Below, one piece after another: positions 5,690-9,467 of a DNA stretch of 9,467 bases. A program made the translations under genes and the position numbers. Position 1 is the stretch's first letter. Every line of letters begins with the position of its first letter. Source of the DNA: CAZOLI01 sp964580675 (lineage in GTDB: Bacteria; Planctomycetota; MHYJ01; CAYXQY01); NCBI GenBank assembly GCA_964580675.1, contig CAZOLI010000076.1:1-9467 (forward strand). The letters run 5' to 3'. The notes under the pieces are model-generated. The model had not been told where the DNA came from. It worked only from the letters and a program-made list of their open reading frames with translations, and made no database searches.

Positions 5690-8600
5690 ATGCGTTCCCT
5701 TTCTTCGTTGGTTTTCCGGTCCCTTTGTGTATACCTATTTCTGCCGGTTTTTCTGTTTGTATGTGGGCACAACGTGACGGGACAGGAGGACCCGGTTTCT
5801 CTGCAATGGACGGTGCCGGAACACCCGATCGCTATTGAGAACACGGAGACGGATCGTGTTCGTTTGATCCGGCCGGATCAGATGACCGCCCGGGGTCCTT
5901 CCACGGCGTTCGTAGATCGTCCGTCCCGGGTTCCGCTGTTTCTCTCCCTTTACCTTCCCATGGACCAGGTTCCGGTCGGAGAAACGAAAACGGAAACGCT
6001 GGACATCCCCGGCAACAACCCAACTCTCCCGAAAACCGCCGACGTTGCAATCACCGCCAAGAACAAAACGGAGGAAGAGAACGGGTCGATGATTCTTCTC
6101 ACGTGTGAGTACGACCTCAAAAGTCCGGGGCCGACGGTGACGGACCGGCCACGCAGCTCGGACACCTCCTTCTTCCGGACGGGGAACCTCTCCGCAACCA
6201 TTCACTACAACCTCAAGAAACAGCGAATCGACCAGTTTTCGTTCGAATTTGACGCCCGATTTACGGAGGGGCCGCCGGAAGCCGACGGGGACAAACAACA
6301 GGTGAAGCGGGAGGGGCAATACAACGTGACGGCGTTAAACGGAAACACGGAAAAGAAAGCTTTGTTTCACTGGAACAAGAAGACGTTCCCGGTTGGGCTG
6401 TATCCTTCCGAAACCACGACGGGCTCCTCAAAGGGATCCCGAAACGAGCGAACAAAGGTTGTCCGTGCCGGTCACGTGGATGATTTTGGTCTGAAACGTA
6501 CGTTTGTGGACGATCTTGAGGACATCCCCATATTTTTGTCCATGCTTCTGCCCCGGCATTTCGTGGAAAAGGGGGAGCGGTACCAGATCAACCGGACTTT
6601 CAGAAGAGAGAAGTGGAATTCGTTTGTGCCGATGCGCGTGACGGGAAACGGGATCTGGTCAAACACGGTTGAACGAGATGGTGAAAAATATTTGGTGTTA
6701 AAACAAAAAGTTCGTATTCGAACGAAGAGAAAACGAGACGAGGTCTTATCGGAACGGTTGGATTGGTTCAAACGACAATACGAGTATCTTCAGAAAAAAG
6801 GAAACAAGAGGAAGGAAAAGTATCCATTTGTGTTACCCTCTTATAAGGTACAGACGTATCCCAAAGGAGGTGAAGTTGAAGCGACGCTTCTGGTGAATTC
6901 CAACGACCATTCGATCAAATCGGTGTCCGTTCAACATAATCTTGAAATTTGTTCGTTCTCGAAGGGTAGAAAAAATGAGAATGGTTCGGACGGAAACCAA
7001 CAAAAGCCCAATTACCGCAATTATTCTTTGACGGGGACCAATAAATACCGACAGCTCTCCTCGATTGATCCCGGAAATGACCGGAAGTGGTTCTGGCAGG
7101 ATCCGTCAAAAACACCACTTGTTTATGAAGGAGGTCATGAGAACGAACGGCTCTACATTGGTAAGAATGAACTTGAACCGTTTCGAAAAAATGAGAGATA
7201 CGTGCTTTCGATGCCGCGTGTGATGCCATATCTGGCGTCGTTTCTTCCCCCGTTTCCGGTATCGAAAGGAGCGACGTATGAGTTTACGGTCCATGGGGGA
7301 AGTGAGGGAATTGCGAAAGGGATTGCCTATGACGCTCCCTACGTCCCCTGGCAAATTCAGGTAAAAGGGGTTTGGAAGAGGACCATTCAGAAAAAGGGAA
7401 AAAGGCTTCGTGTCCTTGAGCAAAATGTGTCCATATCCTGTCCCCCGGAAAAAATTAAAGAGAAAGCTCTTCAGAAACCGGTGAATTTTCGAAAACGAAG
7501 AGAATTATGGAAAGGCATTCACCCCGCTGATAGTTCCGTAAATGTACAATTACATTACAATCCGGAGGAACGGGTTGTGGAACGGTGTTCGTACGCCGGA
7601 AAGGTTATTTTCAAAAAAGGAAAGGAACACCGAACCGGTAAACCACACGTGATTGAGCGGTCCCGAACATTTTCGCTCAAAGAACAACGTGCGAAGTATC
7701 CGGTTGATTCGGCCATCGACGATGGGGTGGCGTTTTTGAAACGTGTGCAGAATAACGATGGCTCCTGGGGCATTTCAAAAAGGAAACATCGTACAGCAAG
7801 AGGCAAAATATACACGACGACCAAGGTGCTTTACGCCCTGCTTGAATCCGGTGTCTCTCCTGACGGGAAAGCAATTCAGAATGGTTTTGATGCTCTGTCA
7901 AAATTGCTTCAACAAACCAAAGAGGTTCCTGATCTGTCGATGGCTCTTCTCGCCCTTTCCGAGTCGTACGTTCAAAACAAGGAACGGCATTCCGCCCGGC
8001 CGTTTCTGTTTGGTCAACGACATGACCTGATCCGATCCATAAAGCAGCCGGTTCAGAAGGATCTGGAAATGGCAAACTATCTTGTCCGGAAATTAAACCG
8101 GCCGGGACCGAAGAACAAAAAGGCCTGGATTCGTCGGACAATTCTGCGATCCGAGTATAGCCATGGAAATAACACCGTTCCAGCAACGTACGATCCCAGT
8201 TTCGTCCTTGCCATGCACCGGGTGGAGCGAATGGGCATCGAACTTCCTGATGAGCTCTGGAGAAATTTGTTTGACTTCTGGTTAACGTACCAGGATCATT
8301 CCGGGCCCGAACGACTCCTCTGGCTCCCTGTCTCTTCTGTTCCCGGCCGTTCACCGGAGAAGGGGGCCGAAGGCTATACGGTGGTTCCCAGCGAAGCTCG
8401 TGGATGGTCACTCCGGCAGGCCGAGCACGACCGGCCGGTGGACAGATATCGTTGGATTTTTTCTGCTTATACAGGAGTTCTCTCCCTAAAACTCGCTCTT
8501 CGGCACCTAAAGGAGGACGGCCAATTATCGGATGGGAAAAAGAAAAAAGCACGCCGTGCGATCAGGGATGGTCTTTCGTATATTACCTATTGCAGGAACT

Positions 8601-9109
8601 ATGTTGGCGATCGTCTTGAGCAGTTTCATTCGTTCCCCAATCGATTTCGGAATCTGTGGCAACGTGTTCCAAAGATGTTCTGGCACAACCATAAGATGAC
8701 CCTCCCCATTTATTCATTTTTACGGCCGAGAAGTACAGTTAACAGTATTAAGCTTCTGGTTCTTTCAGGGGTAGGGATGGGCCGGAGAAATAGTTTCATC
8801 ATGAAGCCGTTTCGAAAACGGCATTCGGGATTGAACAACATTTATAAAAGAGGTGAAAAACTGGCCCTGCGTACCCAGACGACCGACGGCGCCTGGGAAG
8901 GTATTGTGTTCAGAGACTACATCGACAGTATCGAAGAGCGGAGCCTGCCGAATTTTCGGGATATCTACAATTCTGTGTACGGGAATGAGGTGATTCTCCA
9001 GACGGCCATGGTTCTGATGTTCCTCGAACGATCCCGGACCGGATCGGAAAATGGGGATGTCGAGACCCCGCCCGGCAATGAAAAAGACCACGGAACGGAC
9101 ACGCGGTGA
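5690..9109 (+). CDS. Large exported protein: three beta-rich modules plus cyclase-like region
   Basis: The protein has 1139 residues. Residues 1-32 form a probable signal peptide with a hydrophobic core at 12-25 (LCVYLFLPVFLFVC) and a likely cleavage near VTG/Q. The cysteine context is not a good lipobox. The ATG at 5690 is the first in frame and has no Shine-Dalgarno sequence. Three related, mostly beta modules follow, starting near residues 55, 253 and 486. Each has D/E-R, then a proline 27 residues after the D/E, an LP, and a V-x-x-G. Residues 672-1115 resemble the helical alpha/alpha fold of squalene cyclases and prenyltransferases. Signs are FLKRVQNNDGSWGI (682-695), LALRTQTTDGAWEG (1058-1071) and YGNEVILQTAMVLMFLE (1097-1113). 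No DxDD acid motif is visible, so cyclisation of a terpene is unlikely. A structural or binding role outside the cytoplasm fits better (inference). Residues 341-378 are strongly basic. Confidence 0.86.
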   Translation: MRSLSSLVFRSLCVYLFLPVFLFVCGHNVTGQEDPVSLQWTVPEHPIAIENTETDRVRLIRPDQMTARGPSTAFVDRPSRVPLFLSLYLPMDQVPVGETKTETLDIPGNNPTLPKTADVAITAKNKTEEENGSMILLTCEYDLKSPGPTVTDRPRSSDTSFFRTGNLSATIHYNLKKQRIDQFSFEFDARFTEGPPEADGDKQQVKREGQYNVTALNGNTEKKALFHWNKKTFPVGLYPSETTTGSSKGSRNERTKVVRAGHVDDFGLKRTFVDDLEDIPIFLSMLLPRHFVEKGERYQINRTFRREKWNSFVPMRVTGNGIWSNTVERDGEKYLVLKQKVRIRTKRKRDEVLSERLDWFKRQYEYLQKKGNKRKEKYPFVLPSYKVQTYPKGGEVEATLLVNSNDHSIKSVSVQHNLEICSFSKGRKNENGSDGNQQKPNYRNYSLTGTNKYRQLSSIDPGNDRKWFWQDPSKTPLVYEGGHENERLYIGKNELEPFRKNERYVLSMPRVMPYLASFLPPFPVSKGATYEFTVHGGSEGIAKGIAYDAPYVPWQIQVKGVWKRTIQKKGKRLRVLEQNVSISCPPEKIKEKALQKPVNFRKRRELWKGIHPADSSVNVQLHYNPEERVVERCSYAGKVIFKKGKEHRTGKPHVIERSRTFSLKEQRAKYPVDSAIDDGVAFLKRVQNNDGSWGISKRKHRTARGKIYTTTKVLYALLESGVSPDGKAIQNGFDALSKLLQQTKEVPDLSMALLALSESYVQNKERHSARPFLFGQRHDLIRSIKQPVQKDLEMANYLVRKLNRPGPKNKKAWIRRTILRSEYSHGNNTVPATYDPSFVLAMHRVERMGIELPDELWRNLFDFWLTYQDHSGPERLLWLPVSSVPGRSPEKGAEGYTVVPSEARGWSLRQAEHDRPVDRYRWIFSAYTGVLSLKLALRHLKEDGQLSDGKKKKARRAIRDGLSYITYCRNYVGDRLEQFHSFPNRFRNLWQRVPKMFWHNHKMTLPIYSFLRPRSTVNSIKLLVLSGVGMGRRNSFIMKPFRKRHSGLNNIYKRGEKLALRTQTTDGAWEGIVFRDYIDSIEERSLPNFRDIYNSVYGNEVILQTAMVLMFLERSRTGSENGDVETPPGNEKDHGTDTR

Positions 9110-9149
9110 TAGACGGTTTGATGATCCGAGATTAGAATTTTTGAATTTT

Positions 9150-9307
9150 TCGTTTATAGCGTTGATGGCGTTATCCGTAATGCGTGGTGCGTTTGTTCGT
9201 TATTGGCGTTCGTGGCGTTAATCGCGTTATTAGCGTTATTAGCGTTATTTGCGTTAGTGGCGTTCGTTGCGTTATGGCGTTATGCGTTGAGCGTTTGTTG
9301 CGTTAAA
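9150..9307 (+). repeat. GCGTT-headed 9-mer/7-mer array, island D
   Basis: Units include GCGTTGATG, GCGTTCGTG, GCGTTAATC, GCGTTATTA (twice in a row), GCGTTATTT, GCGTTAGTG and GCGTTCGTT, then 7-mers GCGTTAT and GCGTTGA. It lies downstream of the rightward gene, in contrast to island B, which lies upstream of a leftward gene. The GCGTT strand is again the + strand. Confidence 0.85.
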
Positions 9308-9314
9308 ACGGCAG

Positions 9315-9345
9315 GCGAGGGGCGGTTGGCGATTGGCGATAGGGG
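9315..9345 (+). repeat. GGCGATT heptamer array, island D
   Basis: Four 7-mers occur: GGCGAGG, GGCGGTT, GGCGATT and GGCGATA, followed by GGGG. It matches the island B array (3044-3075) unit for unit, including GGCGG in the second unit, and also directly follows a GCGTT array. Confidence 0.72.
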
Positions 9346-9351
9346 AGGGGA

Positions 9352-9391
9352 GCGGAGGTGCAGAGGTGCTGAGGAGTACGGGTGCTGTGGG
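9352..9391 (+). repeat. GCNGAGGT octamer array
   Basis: Five phased 8-mers occur: GCGGAGGT, GCAGAGGT, GCTGAGGA, GTACGGGT and GCTGTGGG. The last two are decayed. No other copy is seen in the window. Confidence 0.55.
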
Positions 9392-9467
9392 CAAAGGGAA
9401 GCATGGGAAATGGGGGAGAGCATGCATATCAATGCTGCTTTTTTACCATTGATTGTGAATCTTTCTG

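Larger units (their letters stand above)
9110..9467. other. Non-coding spacer with third repeat island
   Basis: No gene is visible in these 358 bp. They hold a GCGTT array (9150-9307), GGCGATT heptamers (9315-9345) and an octamer array (9352-9391). A short AT-rich end contains a weak stem (AGCAT/ATGCT, 9419-9436) followed by six T. No clear terminator follows the stop codon at 9109. Confidence 0.7.

Noticed and set aside
5735..6319. Open frame of 194 codons on the minus strand
   Set aside because: It is antisense to the N-terminal part of the same gene. Its composition is Arg/Val-rich with no motif, and there is no start signal.
7677..8552. Long open frame of 291 codons on the minus strand inside the cyclase-like gene
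   Set aside because: It lies fully antisense to a gene with a signal peptide and recognisable motifs. Its translation is rich in Arg, Pro and Gly with no domain, as expected for a shadow of GC-rich codons.
9341..9350. GGGNAGGG site resembling an FtsK orienting sequence
   Set aside because: There is a single match inside a G-rich repeat. KOPS sequences are not established for this lineage, and one site cannot show orientation.
9419..9444. Intrinsic terminator: stem AGCAT/ATGCT followed by six T
   Set aside because: The stem is only 5 bp with an 8-base loop and is AT-balanced. It lies more than 300 bp past the nearest stop codon, so support is too weak.

Overview
The window looks like a fragment of a planctomycete genome, probably a metagenome-assembled one (inference). 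Both large genes encode exported proteins of types I associate with Planctomycetota. One is a WD40 propeller followed by a helical tail with the 'LGDxDYxTRxxAxxxL ... RxLRALxVLxxIGTxxAxxxL' pattern. The other is a very large exported protein that ends in a degenerate squalene-cyclase/prenyltransferase-type helical region. Coding density is low, spacers are long, and the two exported-protein genes lack a clear Shine-Dalgarno sequence.

Layout. 1-273: short AT-rich spacer with a small G/T-rich repeat. 274-2847 (-): exported WD40 protein. 2848-3610: non-coding repeat island. 3611-5052 (-): zinc-ribbon protein with four predicted membrane helices. This gene is split by an artificial 100-N gap at 4210-4309, flanked by an exact 55-bp duplication. 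Removing the gap and one copy restores an intact 428-codon frame. 5053-5689: divergent spacer with a second repeat island and probably the promoters of both flanking genes. 5690-9109 (+): 1139-residue exported protein with three tandem copies of an unrecognised beta-rich module, then the cyclase-like region. 9110-9467: third repeat island.

The genes do not form an operon or a recognisable defence, mobile or biosynthetic system: each stands alone, separated by more than 600 bp. I see no tRNA, rRNA, CRISPR array, transposase or phage gene. The most unusual signal lies between the genes. All three large spacers carry about 150 bp of degenerate GCGTT-headed 9-mers and 7-mers, always on the + strand. 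Other short-period arrays (6, 7 or 8 bp, different sequences) follow in a partly conserved order. The next most interesting points are the threefold module in the 1139-residue protein and the likely internal duplication in the membrane protein.
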